Made by a program: the position numbers and the translations under genes | The notes under the pieces: model-generated | Told to the model about the DNA's origin: nothing | The model's database searches: none | What the model saw: only the letters and a program-made list of their open reading frames with translations | Shown here: positions 8,751 through 16,795 of the stretch, piece after piece | Numbering within the stretch: position 1 is the stretch's first letter | How the letters are laid out: each line of letters starts with the position of its first letter | Assembly (NCBI GenBank): GCA_934183355.1 | Contig: CAKPST010000041.1 | Span: 1 to 21,976 of the forward strand | From: an uncultured Prevotella sp. | GTDB lineage: Bacteria > Bacteroidota > Bacteroidia > Bacteroidales > Bacteroidaceae | Direction: 5' to 3' | Length of the DNA stretch: 21,976 nucleotides

Positions 8751-9662
8751 ATGTCAAAAACAAGAATTCAAAAATTTTTTTACTATCTTTTTCACAAGCC
8801 AATAGTTGTGGCTCGTGTTGCCTGGGATTATTTTGCTCCCATTATGCCTGATGAGTTTTTTACAAAAGTTAAGTTCCGACTCGAAATGGGATATTGGATG
8901 GATTTCAAAAATCCAAAAACGTTCAACGAAAAACTACAATGGCTTAAACTAAACGACAAACATTCTGAATATACACAGATGGTTGATAAAATTGAAGCAA
9001 AAAAATATGTTGCTTCAATTGTCGGTGAAAAATATATAATACCAACACTTGGCATCTGGAATTCTGTAGATGAAATTGATTGGAATTCTCTACCTTCACA
9101 ATTTGTAATCAAAGCAACAAATGATTCAGGAGGAGTCGTTGTATGTAAAGATAAATCAAGACTTGACATACATGCAGCTATTACTAAACTCAAATCAGAT
9201 GGAGGTAGAGATTACACTCTCATAAGTAAAGAATATCCCTATAAAAATGTACCTCACAGATATATAGCAGAGAAGTACATGGAGGATGAAAGTGGCTTTG
9301 AATTGAAAGATTATAAGTTTTTTTGTTTTAATGGGAAAGCAAAATTTCTTTTTGTAGCTACTGGTCGTCAACAGAATGACACTAGATTTGATTTTTATGA
9401 TAGAGAATTTAATCATCTTCCTATAATAAATGGACATCCAAATGCAGATGTATGGCCTACAAAACCTGAAAATTTCGAAGAGATGATAAATATTGCAGAA
9501 GAACTTTCGAAAGGTATAAAACATGTTCGAGTTGACCTCTATAATATTAATGGTCACATATATTTTGGGGAATTAACGTTCTTCCATTGGAGTGGAATAG
9601 TACCATTTGAACCTAATGAATGGGATTATAAGTTTGGAGAATTTATTGATATAAAGCAATAA
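8751..9662 (+). CDS. TupA-like ATP-grasp protein
   Basis: 303-residue protein of the TupA-like ATP-grasp family (PF14305), named after teichuronopeptide synthesis TupA. Visible family features: MGYWMDFKNPKTFNEKLQWLK in the N-terminal third, the ligand-binding stretch PSQFVIKATNDSGGVVVCKD, then HRYIAEKYMEDESG and YKFFCFNGKAKFLFVATGR, and a C-terminal HVRVDLYNINGHIYFGELTF that supplies the metal-binding acidic residues of the ATP-grasp site. Such proteins are common in polysaccharide clusters and may link an amino acid or similar group to a sugar carboxyl by ATP-dependent ligation; that activity is inference here. It ends the first tight gene run, and a gap of roughly 480 bp follows. Confidence 0.85.
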   Translation: MSKTRIQKFFYYLFHKPIVVARVAWDYFAPIMPDEFFTKVKFRLEMGYWMDFKNPKTFNEKLQWLKLNDKHSEYTQMVDKIEAKKYVASIVGEKYIIPTLGIWNSVDEIDWNSLPSQFVIKATNDSGGVVVCKDKSRLDIHAAITKLKSDGGRDYTLISKEYPYKNVPHRYIAEKYMEDESGFELKDYKFFCFNGKAKFLFVATGRQQNDTRFDFYDREFNHLPIINGHPNADVWPTKPENFEEMINIAEELSKGIKHVRVDLYNINGHIYFGELTFFHWSGIVPFEPNEWDYKFGEFIDIKQ

Positions 9663-10146
9663 TTTTTTTATACTTAAGTACATCTTAAAAAGTAAAAATC
9701 AATAGGATTTAATTAACCATTATAGTTTTGTAAGTCTGCTAGTAGATTGTAAAGACTAAAAGTAAGATGTTTATTCTGTACTATTTAAAAACAACCACAG
9801 ATGGACATTATTTCATTCAACTTTTAGACTTTACAACTCTATTATTATAACTCTATCAAATAAAAATGGAAACCAATATATGAGAAAGTTAATATAGAAT
9901 TCCATAGGGTTTATACCAATTTTTGTGGTAATAATTCAGATATCGTAGTAGAATATTATCATTATAGTAATAGAGCAAAGTCTTTTTAAATAAAATATGT
10001 AGCGTTAGAAACTTATTATTAGTCTTTTTTACGCCATTTTATTCAATTTATTAGAGATTTGATTTTTTCAAGTGGACTCAAAAATACTTAGTCTAATTAT
10101 AACAGATAAAATGAATTATATAAACAATACTAACTTAAAGGAAAAA
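9663..10146. other. A+T-rich gap between TupA-like and polymerase genes, no convincing gene
   Basis: About 480 bp very rich in A+T with stops in all frames. TAGTTTTG at 9723-9730 fits the Bacteroides -7 consensus TAnnTTTG, but no TTTG box lies at the expected distance upstream, so a promoter is only a possibility. An inverted repeat spans 9747-9836. The end of the gap (10072-10146) is open in the polymerase frame from a GTG, but the ATG at 10147 is preferred. A decayed gene is possible but I do not recognise one. Confidence 0.5.
9747..9836. repeat. Inverted repeat, 17-nt arms, in intergenic gap
   Basis: Left arm ttgtaaagactaaaagt at 9747-9763; right arm acttttagactttacaa at 9820-9836. The arms are complementary at 16 of 17 positions, with 56 bases between them. 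There is no T-run after the right arm, so a simple terminator is unlikely. It could be a recombinase or regulator site, or the ends of a lost small element. Confidence 0.6.
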
Positions 10147-11355
10147 ATGATGTTTTACATCATTTTCCCTTTTGGAGCTTGGATACATTCTGTGTTTCAC
10201 GCTAAAGAAAAATCTTCGTATGTAATATTTTTTTTATTTAGTTTATTGATATGTTGGCACATGTCTCCTACAGATTTGGAGAAATATGATGATTTTATTG
10301 GAGTTCTTGAAAGATTTGAATCGACTACAATTTCAAAAGATCAACTTTTCTTTGATGTGAAAGCATATTTTTCTAATTCAGATTCAGCTCCGCGTGATAT
10401 ATATGAAAGTATCTTAACTTGGTTTGTCAAATCGTTTTCTAATAACTATCACTTTTTTTTCTTTTTAGCGTCAATTCCCATAGCATTATGCCAATTAAAA
10501 ACTATGAAATTCCTAACAGATGATGAAAGATATAAGAATGCCTCCATGTTAGGAGTAATTCTAATAGCAATGTTCATCTTTCCAAGGGATATCCTAACTG
10601 TTCAAAACCCACGTTTCGCAACAGGATTTTGGTTATGTGTAATGGCTTCTGTTTTATTTTTTTATAAAAGGGAAAAAATAAAATCATTGCTTCTATTAAG
10701 CTTTGCTCCGATGTGCCATTCTGGCTTATTACCTTTTGTAGGAACATTTCTTATATATCTGATTATACCCCAAAATATAAAATTTCTCAAAACTATAGCT
10801 ATAATATCTATTCCACTTGCATTTTTAGATGCAAACTTAATGAATTATATAGATATAGACATTTTACCTCCTTCTCTTCAAACATGGGCTAGTATTTATC
10901 TTTCAGATGAAGCTTTTTCAAGGTACGTTCTTCAAGAAGGAAGATCTGGTTTTTGGTGGGTACAAGCTTCATTTGAATTAATGATGAAAGTGTCATATAT
11001 AATAATGACTTGGCAACTAATAAAACAGGCAGACATAAAAAAGAAAACAAATAGTAATACTAAACTTCTGCTATTCTATTTGTTCATTTTTACCCTTGTA
11101 AATCTTGTTCAGTTTATTCCTGAAATGGGAGCGCGTTATTACTGGTTCCTTAGAGTTCTTTGTATCTTTGTATGGTTTAAACATTTTGGTTTTACAAAAC
11201 CAAAGACCTTATATTTATTAGCGTTTTCATGTTCCTTCTTAATGTTTATGAGATATGGTTATATAATAGGAGGAGCACTTGCAGTTACAACACCACTTGA
11301 TATTTTTATAATGCCCTTACCTTTTTTAATGGTAAAGGGTGTATTTTGGAATTAA
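10147..11355 (+). CDS. EpsG/Wzy-like polysaccharide polymerase
   Basis: Multi-pass inner-membrane protein expected to polymerise repeat units on the periplasmic side. The ATG at 10147 gives 402 residues and starts right at the first membrane segment (MMFYIIFPFGAWIHSVF), with AAAGGA a few bases upstream. The longest frame begins with GTG at 10072, and another ATG lies at 10111. After the first two hydrophobic segments comes a soluble loop with DLEKYDDFIGVLERFE and RDIYESILTWFVKSFSNNYH, then RDILTVQNPRFATGFWLC and a CHSGLLPFVGTFLIYLI segment with the conserved polar His. This pattern is typical of the EpsG family, which fills the Wzy role in many Bacteroidales loci. It is separated from the upstream run by the 480-bp gap and is followed by a GT4 gene two bases later. 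Confidence 0.8.
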   Translation: MMFYIIFPFGAWIHSVFHAKEKSSYVIFFLFSLLICWHMSPTDLEKYDDFIGVLERFESTTISKDQLFFDVKAYFSNSDSAPRDIYESILTWFVKSFSNNYHFFFFLASIPIALCQLKTMKFLTDDERYKNASMLGVILIAMFIFPRDILTVQNPRFATGFWLCVMASVLFFYKREKIKSLLLLSFAPMCHSGLLPFVGTFLIYLIIPQNIKFLKTIAIISIPLAFLDANLMNYIDIDILPPSLQTWASIYLSDEAFSRYVLQEGRSGFWWVQASFELMMKVSYIIMTWQLIKQADIKKKTNSNTKLLLFYLFIFTLVNLVQFIPEMGARYYWFLRVLCIFVWFKHFGFTKPKTLYLLAFSCSFLMFMRYGYIIGGALAVTTPLDIFIMPLPFLMVKGVFWN

Positions 11356-11357
11356 GT

Positions 11358-12431
11358 ATGAAAAAAATAATTTGTTTAATAGATGATCTTTGCCCTGGCG
11401 GAGCTCAGCGTCAATTAGTAGGATTAGCTTGTCTGTTAAAAGAATACGGGTATAGAGTGTATGTTATGACTTACCATAATGACAGTTTTTATAGACATAT
11501 ACTTACTGAGAATAACATTCCCCATATTTATGAAACTTCATTTGAGTCGTCAGTACACAGGATATCTCGTATCACTTCGCAAATAAAGAAGTTATCTCCA
11601 CATGTAGTAATAGCATATCAGGAGTCTCCAAGTTTAATCGCATGCTGCTCTAAATTGTTTGGCGGCAATTTCAAATTACTTGTATCTGAACGAAATACAA
11701 CCCAGCATATTAGCATTAAGGATAAGGTACGCTTTTTTTTGTACAAGTATACTGATGCAATTATTCCAAATTCTCATTCGCAAGAGAAATTCTTAATGAA
11801 ACATTACCCAATATTGGCCAACAAAGTCCAAACTATTACTAATTTTGTTGATACAGAAAGATTTACAATAAATAGTAAGTATAAAAAAATAAATCGAATT
11901 GTTTCTGTTGGAAGAATAACTCCACAAAAGAACATTCTTAATTATATTAGAGCAGCAAGACTAGTTATAGACCAAGGTTTTAATATCACTTTTGATTGGT
12001 TTGGTAATACGGATATGCAAGAATATGAGAATGCTTGCCATAAATTAGTAAGGAAATTAAAAATGGAAAAATATTTTATTTTTCATAAAGCAACAAATGA
12101 AATTATTCCTGAATATCAAAAATCATTGGCTTTTTGTCTGCCTTCAATATATGAAGGTTTCCCAAATGTAGTTTGTGAAGCTATGAGTTGTGGAATACCA
12201 GTTCTATGTAGCAATGTATGTGATAATCCTAGCATTGTTTTATCAGAGCAGTATGGCTATCTTTTTAATCCAAACGATAGAAGCGATATAGCAAATAGTA
12301 TAATCAAATTTCTACAATTGGAAAAAGATCAGATGAAAAAAATGGGGTGTTTTTGTCGAGATTTTGCAGTAAAGAATTTCTCAAAGCAATCATTTGTAAA
12401 ACAATATATCAAAATTATCGAGAATGAATAA
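11358..12431 (+). CDS. GT4-type glycosyltransferase
   Basis: GT-B glycosyltransferase of 357 residues from the ATG at 11358, two bases after the polymerase stop; a TTG at 11346 inside the previous gene is less likely. N-terminal DDLCPGGAQRQLVGLACLLKE is the GT4 glycine loop. The donor-site half begins with NRIVSVGRITPQKN and contains PSIYEGFPNVVCEAMSCGIP near residue 260, the E-x7-E motif of the family (EGFPNVVCE). The overlap with the next gene is 8 bases. Sugar specificity unknown. Confidence 0.88.
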   Translation: MKKIICLIDDLCPGGAQRQLVGLACLLKEYGYRVYVMTYHNDSFYRHILTENNIPHIYETSFESSVHRISRITSQIKKLSPHVVIAYQESPSLIACCSKLFGGNFKLLVSERNTTQHISIKDKVRFFLYKYTDAIIPNSHSQEKFLMKHYPILANKVQTITNFVDTERFTINSKYKKINRIVSVGRITPQKNILNYIRAARLVIDQGFNITFDWFGNTDMQEYENACHKLVRKLKMEKYFIFHKATNEIIPEYQKSLAFCLPSIYEGFPNVVCEAMSCGIPVLCSNVCDNPSIVLSEQYGYLFNPNDRSDIANSIIKFLQLEKDQMKKMGCFCRDFAVKNFSKQSFVKQYIKIIENE

Positions 12432-13521
12432 AGTATTATTTGTTTCTGGTACGTCTGGAAATGGAGGAACTCAAACATGGACAAGACAAATCTTAGATAA
12501 ATATAAGAGTCAGGATTTTAAATTGGTTCATGTAAATTTGTCAACTCGTAGAGGTTTACTTGCTGAAGCATCTATTCTTAAGCGTATAATAGACGGTCTG
12601 CTTGATTTAAAAGAAGTCTATTCAGATGTTAAGCGAGCATTGCAATCCGAGCATTGCCAAATAATGCATGCAGCCTCTACAGGAAGCCTTGGAACCCTTA
12701 GAGATTATTTATTGGTTAAACTTGCAAAAAAATACAAAACTAAATGCATTATACATTGCCACTATGGTTGCATTAAGAATGATTATCAAAAAAGAGGGAT
12801 ACTATCATATCTGCTAAAAAAGACACTTCCACTATATGACATGATATTGGTATTGGATTCTACTTCGGAAACTTTTCTTAACTCTATACCAAAATTAAGA
12901 GGAAAAGTATACATTGCCCCAAACTTTATTGAGGTAAAAAAAAATATTGAAATATCCTCTCGCTCATACAAGGATATTGCTTTTATAGGCAATCTTGTAC
13001 CTACAAAAGGTATATATGAATTAGTGGAAGCCGTAAAAAGTTTGAAAAATGGTACAACTTTAAATCTTATAGGTCCTGCTAATAGTGATGTTGCAGATCA
13101 ATTAAAATATAAAATAGGAGAAGAGGAAGGCAAATGCATTCATACATTAGGCAAATTACCGAACAAAGAAGCAGTTGACTATATGGAAAAGATGGGCATC
13201 ATAGCATTACCTACATATTATGCGTCTGAAGCATTTCCTATATCCATTTTAGAAGCCATGAGTAAAGGATGTCTAGTGTTGTCATGTCCTAGAGCTGCTA
13301 TTCCAGATATGCTTACCGCTATAGACGGTGAAAGATGTGGACTATTAGTGGAAGCTAAATCTGCAAAGAGTATAGCTGATGCCATCTTGTGGGCTCAAAA
13401 TAATCCAGAGAAAGCAGACGAACTTAGAAAGAAAGCATTTGAGAAAGTTTCAACGTGCTACTCAATGCCTATCGTTTTTAGTTTATATGATGATTTATAC
13501 AAAAAAGTATTGAAACTATAG
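12424..13521 (+). CDS. GT4-type glycosyltransferase
   Basis: Third GT4 enzyme of the locus, 365 residues. N-terminal VSGTSGNGGTQTWTRQIL is the GT4 loop. IAFIGNLVPTKGIYELVEAV opens the C-terminal Rossmann half, and SEAFPISILEAMSKGCLVLS near residue 265 carries the E-x7-E motif. The start lies inside the end of the preceding GT4 gene (8-base overlap), so the two are probably co-translated. Donor and acceptor unknown. Confidence 0.87.
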   Translation: MNKVLFVSGTSGNGGTQTWTRQILDKYKSQDFKLVHVNLSTRRGLLAEASILKRIIDGLLDLKEVYSDVKRALQSEHCQIMHAASTGSLGTLRDYLLVKLAKKYKTKCIIHCHYGCIKNDYQKRGILSYLLKKTLPLYDMILVLDSTSETFLNSIPKLRGKVYIAPNFIEVKKNIEISSRSYKDIAFIGNLVPTKGIYELVEAVKSLKNGTTLNLIGPANSDVADQLKYKIGEEEGKCIHTLGKLPNKEAVDYMEKMGIIALPTYYASEAFPISILEAMSKGCLVLSCPRAAIPDMLTAIDGERCGLLVEAKSAKSIADAILWAQNNPEKADELRKKAFEKVSTCYSMPIVFSLYDDLYKKVLKL

Positions 13522-13523
13522 TT

Positions 13524-14600
13524 ATGATTAAGGAAGTTTCTGTTAGATGTTCTCCTTTATGTTTTCTACCTTCAGGACGTCTAGTATGCTATAAGAGTGG
13601 AGATATTTTAATTTTTGAGCAAGATTCGCTTATAAAACAATTCTCACTTACAACTCAATTTAAAGAGAAATATCTAAGTAGATGTAACTATCTGAATCGT
13701 TTGCTTCGGATTGGAGTGAGAGCAGCGATAGCTATTGATGAACAAACAATTCTCATTTCTTTTGGGACTAAAATAGTTGAATGTAATTTAAAACTAGAAA
13801 CTATATCAAAAGGATATGAATGTGAAAAAGGCGTACGTCCCCTTACCTTTTGTAAAGTAGAAAATGTATCATCAATAGATAATGGTATCTATTTTGGAGG
13901 TTATCTCCTCAATATGAATAAAAAGCCCGTTTCGGTTTATAAAAGAGTCGAAAAGGATAAATGGGAAATAGTTTACACATACCCTACTGGAAAAATAAAT
14001 CATATACACGCTATAGTTCCTGATAATTATCGAAACTGTCTTTGGATCTTTACAGGTGATTTTGGTTACTCATCAGCTATTTGGAAGATTACTAAAAACT
14101 TTCAGAATGTTGAATGTTTTTGTTGTAATAATCAAAACTATAGAGGATGTGTTGCTTTTGCTCTTCCTGAGGGTGTGCTATATGCGACAGATGCTCCTTT
14201 TACAAAAAACCATATATATATGATGAAGTCTGATAGCCGTATTTATACGCTAAAAGAAATAGATGGTTCTTGCATTTATGGTTGTCAGTGGAAAGATCAA
14301 TATGTTTTTTCAACTACTGTAGAAGGTGATGGGCGTAATTTATCAAAGATGGATTTCTTATTTGGACGCAAAAGAGGAGCTGGCATAAAAGATAACTATG
14401 TACATATGTATTGTGGAAATATACAAAATAGTTTCCATGAAATATACAAGGAAAAGAAGGACTTTATGCCTTTTTATACTTTTCAATTTGGTGTATTTAA
14501 ATTTCCTACAGGGATAAATACATCAAATAGTTTGTATTTCCAACCTGTGGCAACAAATTGTAATGATTTAAAGCTAATGAAAATAAAAGAATATAGATAG
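13524..14600 (+). CDS. Protein of unknown function, beta-rich, in the capsule operon
   Basis: 358-residue protein that I do not recognise. It starts two bases after the GT4 stop and is clearly part of the same operon. It has no signal peptide or membrane segment. The sequence is made of short alternating hydrophobic strands with many aromatic residues and recurring pieces of the type ...GRLVCYKSGDILIFEQ, GIYFGGYLLNMNKKPVSVYK, CLWIFTGDFGYSSAIWKI, GVLYATDAPFTKNHIYMM and YGCQWKDQYVFSTTVEG. That resembles a cytosolic beta-propeller (sialidase/WD-like) fold, which is inference only. It is rich in Cys for a cytosolic protein. A role as a glycan-binding or hydrolase-like accessory of polymer synthesis is possible but unsupported. 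Confidence 0.7.
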   Translation: MIKEVSVRCSPLCFLPSGRLVCYKSGDILIFEQDSLIKQFSLTTQFKEKYLSRCNYLNRLLRIGVRAAIAIDEQTILISFGTKIVECNLKLETISKGYECEKGVRPLTFCKVENVSSIDNGIYFGGYLLNMNKKPVSVYKRVEKDKWEIVYTYPTGKINHIHAIVPDNYRNCLWIFTGDFGYSSAIWKITKNFQNVECFCCNNQNYRGCVAFALPEGVLYATDAPFTKNHIYMMKSDSRIYTLKEIDGSCIYGCQWKDQYVFSTTVEGDGRNLSKMDFLFGRKRGAGIKDNYVHMYCGNIQNSFHEIYKEKKDFMPFYTFQFGVFKFPTGINTSNSLYFQPVATNCNDLKLMKIKEYR

Positions 14601-14668
14601 TTGTTCTACAAAATATTTACAATTGGATGTACATATTATTTGGCTAATAACATAGTACTATGGTTCAT

Positions 14669-14702
14669 TAAGTCGCTTTGTGTTACCAGCCAAAGCGGCT
14701 TA
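14669..14702 (+). terminator. Stem-loop between the unknown gene and the WcaI-like gene (terminator-like)
   Basis: Arms taagtcgcttt (14669-14679) and aaagcggctta (14692-14702) pair over 11 positions with one G-T wobble; the loop is 12 nt. A T-rich stretch (ctattttta) begins only 10 bases downstream, so this is not a textbook intrinsic terminator. It sits in the only gap between 10.1 and 17.8 kb larger than a few bases and may mark a transcript boundary. Confidence 0.45.
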
Positions 14703-14755
14703 GCCGATAATCTATTTTTAACCAACTCTTGTTAATACATATTAATAACATATAC

Positions 14756-15892
14756 ATGGAGCAAATAAAACAAAGACTTTGGATAGTTACAGAACTCTTT
14801 CCACCAGATGAAACTTCGACCTCGTATATACTTGGTGAAATTGCAAATGCAATGGTTCAAAAATATCAAGTGGGAGTAATTTGTGGTCCTGAGATATATG
14901 ATAAACGTAAGAAAATAAACAAGAAAAACAGTTTTAGTCTAGATAAAAGCATTATAGTGTATCGTGCTAATGGTGCTGATTTAGATAAAAACACAACTAA
15001 AGGTAAAGCTCTTTCCTTCCTTATAATGAGCAAGCGTATGATTTCACTTGTAAAGCAACATGTTCACAAGGAAGACAAAGTACTAATGGTTACAAATCCA
15101 GCTCCTTTGGTGGTATTGATGAGTAGACTAAAGAAAAAGGTTGACTTTGAACTGAATATATTGGTACACGATGTTTTTCCAGAAAATACTAAACCAGCAG
15201 GACTGAAGTTACCTTTGTATGGACTATTTAAGTATGTTTTTGATAAAGCCTATTCTCGCGCTGACCAGTTAATAGTTCTTGGAAGAGATATGAAGAAAGT
15301 CTTGAAGCAGAAAGTAGAGAAGATACTTAGGGATACTGAACATAGTCCTAAAGTAACTATTATAGAGAATTGGGCTGACGTGGAAGGCATCAAGCCAAAA
15401 CCTATGCCACAAGGCAAAATAATTTTGGAGTATGCGGGTAATATTGGTCGTGTACAAGGACTTGATAAAGTGATAGAACAATTACCAGTAAATGTGGAGT
15501 TTCATATTTATGGTACAGGCTCAATGGAAAAAACATTGAAGAATATGAATCACCCTAGAGTCTTTTTTCATGGACCATATTTTAGGAGTCAACAGAATGA
15601 CGTGTTAGCTGCTTGCCATATAGCTCTTGTCACACTCCAATATGGAATGTATGGTTTAGGAGTACCATCGAAGACCTATAATATATTGGCTTCTGGACGA
15701 CCAATCTTATTTTTTGGACCGAAAGATAGTGAAGTAGATTTGTTGGTACGTGAGAAAAAAATTGGGTATAGTGAATGGCCATGCAAATGGAACATTGACG
15801 AACTTGTAAAAATGGGGGAACGTGCTAGAGAGTTGGCTGTGAACGAATACTCAGAAATAAGGATATTGGATAAATTTATTAAAGCGATATAA
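14756..15892 (+). CDS. WcaI/WbuB-like GT4 glycosyltransferase
   Basis: GT-B enzyme of 378 residues from ATG 14756; a TTG at 14729 would add nine residues with no family support. N-terminal VTELFPPDETSTSYILGEIA is the hallmark of the WcaI/WbuB subgroup, whose E. coli O26 member WbuB adds an amino-fucose to the lipid-linked first sugar. ILVHDVFPENTKPAGL, then EYAGNIGRVQGLDKVIEQL and YGLGVPSKTYNILASGRPIL complete the family pattern. In Bacteroidales loci this enzyme commonly sits just before a sugar epimerase/reductase and the initiating transferase, as is partly kept here, so it may add the second sugar (inference). The stop is followed immediately by the next ATG. Confidence 0.87.
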   Translation: MEQIKQRLWIVTELFPPDETSTSYILGEIANAMVQKYQVGVICGPEIYDKRKKINKKNSFSLDKSIIVYRANGADLDKNTTKGKALSFLIMSKRMISLVKQHVHKEDKVLMVTNPAPLVVLMSRLKKKVDFELNILVHDVFPENTKPAGLKLPLYGLFKYVFDKAYSRADQLIVLGRDMKKVLKQKVEKILRDTEHSPKVTIIENWADVEGIKPKPMPQGKIILEYAGNIGRVQGLDKVIEQLPVNVEFHIYGTGSMEKTLKNMNHPRVFFHGPYFRSQQNDVLAACHIALVTLQYGMYGLGVPSKTYNILASGRPILFFGPKDSEVDLLVREKKIGYSEWPCKWNIDELVKMGERARELAVNEYSEIRILDKFIKAI

Positions 15893-16789
15893 ATGGAAAA
15901 ATTACTTTTTACTGGTGGTACAGGCTTTCTTGGCAAGAATGCAATGCCGATACTTAAGCAAAGCTATGAGGTTACGACTTGTGGTATTACACCCAACGAC
16001 ATGATAAAGGCAAATTTTGTAACGGAGGTACCCAATTTGTCTGAGAAATACGATATTGTGCTTCATGCTTGTGGAAAAGCTCATGTTGTACCAAAGACTG
16101 AAGCAGAAAAACAAGCTTTTTTTGATGTTAATTACACAGGTACGAAGCATTTGTGCGAGGCATTAGAAAAAGTTGGGGTACCTAAGGCTCTTGTTTTTAT
16201 CAGTACTGTAGCTGTATATGGTTGTGATTTTGGTGAAATGATAACTGAAGAACATCCACTTAATGGATATACTCCTTATGCAAAGAGTAAAATCATGGCT
16301 GAGGAGTATCTTATGAAATGGTGCAAAAAAAATAATGTTGTCTTGGGTATTTTACGTCCTTCATTGCTGGCAGGAAAAGGTGCACCAGGTAATCTTGGAG
16401 CAATGGTAAATGGCGTATCTAAAGGCTTTTATATGAACATTGCTGGGGGTAAAGTGGTTAAATCAATCTTAATGTCTGAAGATATTGCACGTATTATACC
16501 TTCGCTTACAAAAAAAGGAGGTATATATAATGTTTGCGATACGCGTCAGCCTTCTTTTGGAGAACTATCTTTGTCTGTAGCTAAGCAATTAGGCAAAGGG
16601 AAACCTATCAATATTCCTTATTGGATGGCTTGGTGCATGGCTAAAGTTGGTGATTTGCTCGGTAATAAAGCTCCCATCAATTCATACAAGCTAGAAAAAA
16701 TGACAAAGAGCCTAACTTTTAGCAATGAAAAGGCACGCAAAGAATTAGGATGGGAACCTTTGGATGTGCTGGATAATTATAAAATATAA
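15893..16789 (+). CDS. NAD-dependent sugar epimerase/reductase (extended SDR)
   Basis: Nucleotide-sugar SDR of 298 residues acting in the cytosol. Cofactor site TGGTGFLG at 7-14; catalytic Ser near 104 (FISTVAVYG) and Tyr129-x3-Lys133 (YAKSK). The later part AGKGAPGNLGAMVNGV and ELGWEPLDVLDNYKI fits the group that includes WbpV-type 4-keto-sugar reductases, which make QuiNAc- or FucNAc-type precursors and usually sit beside a WbpL/WecA-like phosphosugar transferase. Here that partner is not next to it; other genes and IS debris intervene before a possible candidate at 21939. The exact product (for example UDP-QuiNAc or UDP-FucNAc) is inference. Full length, with intact catalytic residues. Confidence 0.85.
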   Translation: MEKLLFTGGTGFLGKNAMPILKQSYEVTTCGITPNDMIKANFVTEVPNLSEKYDIVLHACGKAHVVPKTEAEKQAFFDVNYTGTKHLCEALEKVGVPKALVFISTVAVYGCDFGEMITEEHPLNGYTPYAKSKIMAEEYLMKWCKKNNVVLGILRPSLLAGKGAPGNLGAMVNGVSKGFYMNIAGGKVVKSILMSEDIARIIPSLTKKGGIYNVCDTRQPSFGELSLSVAKQLGKGKPINIPYWMAWCMAKVGDLLGNKAPINSYKLEKMTKSLTFSNEKARKELGWEPLDVLDNYKI

Positions 16790-16795
16790 GTATAT

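Noticed and set aside
9747..9836. Invertible capsule promoter of the Mpi type
   Set aside because: The arm sequence does not resemble the known Bacteroides fragilis promoter-inversion repeats, and no complete -33/-7 pair lies between the arms.
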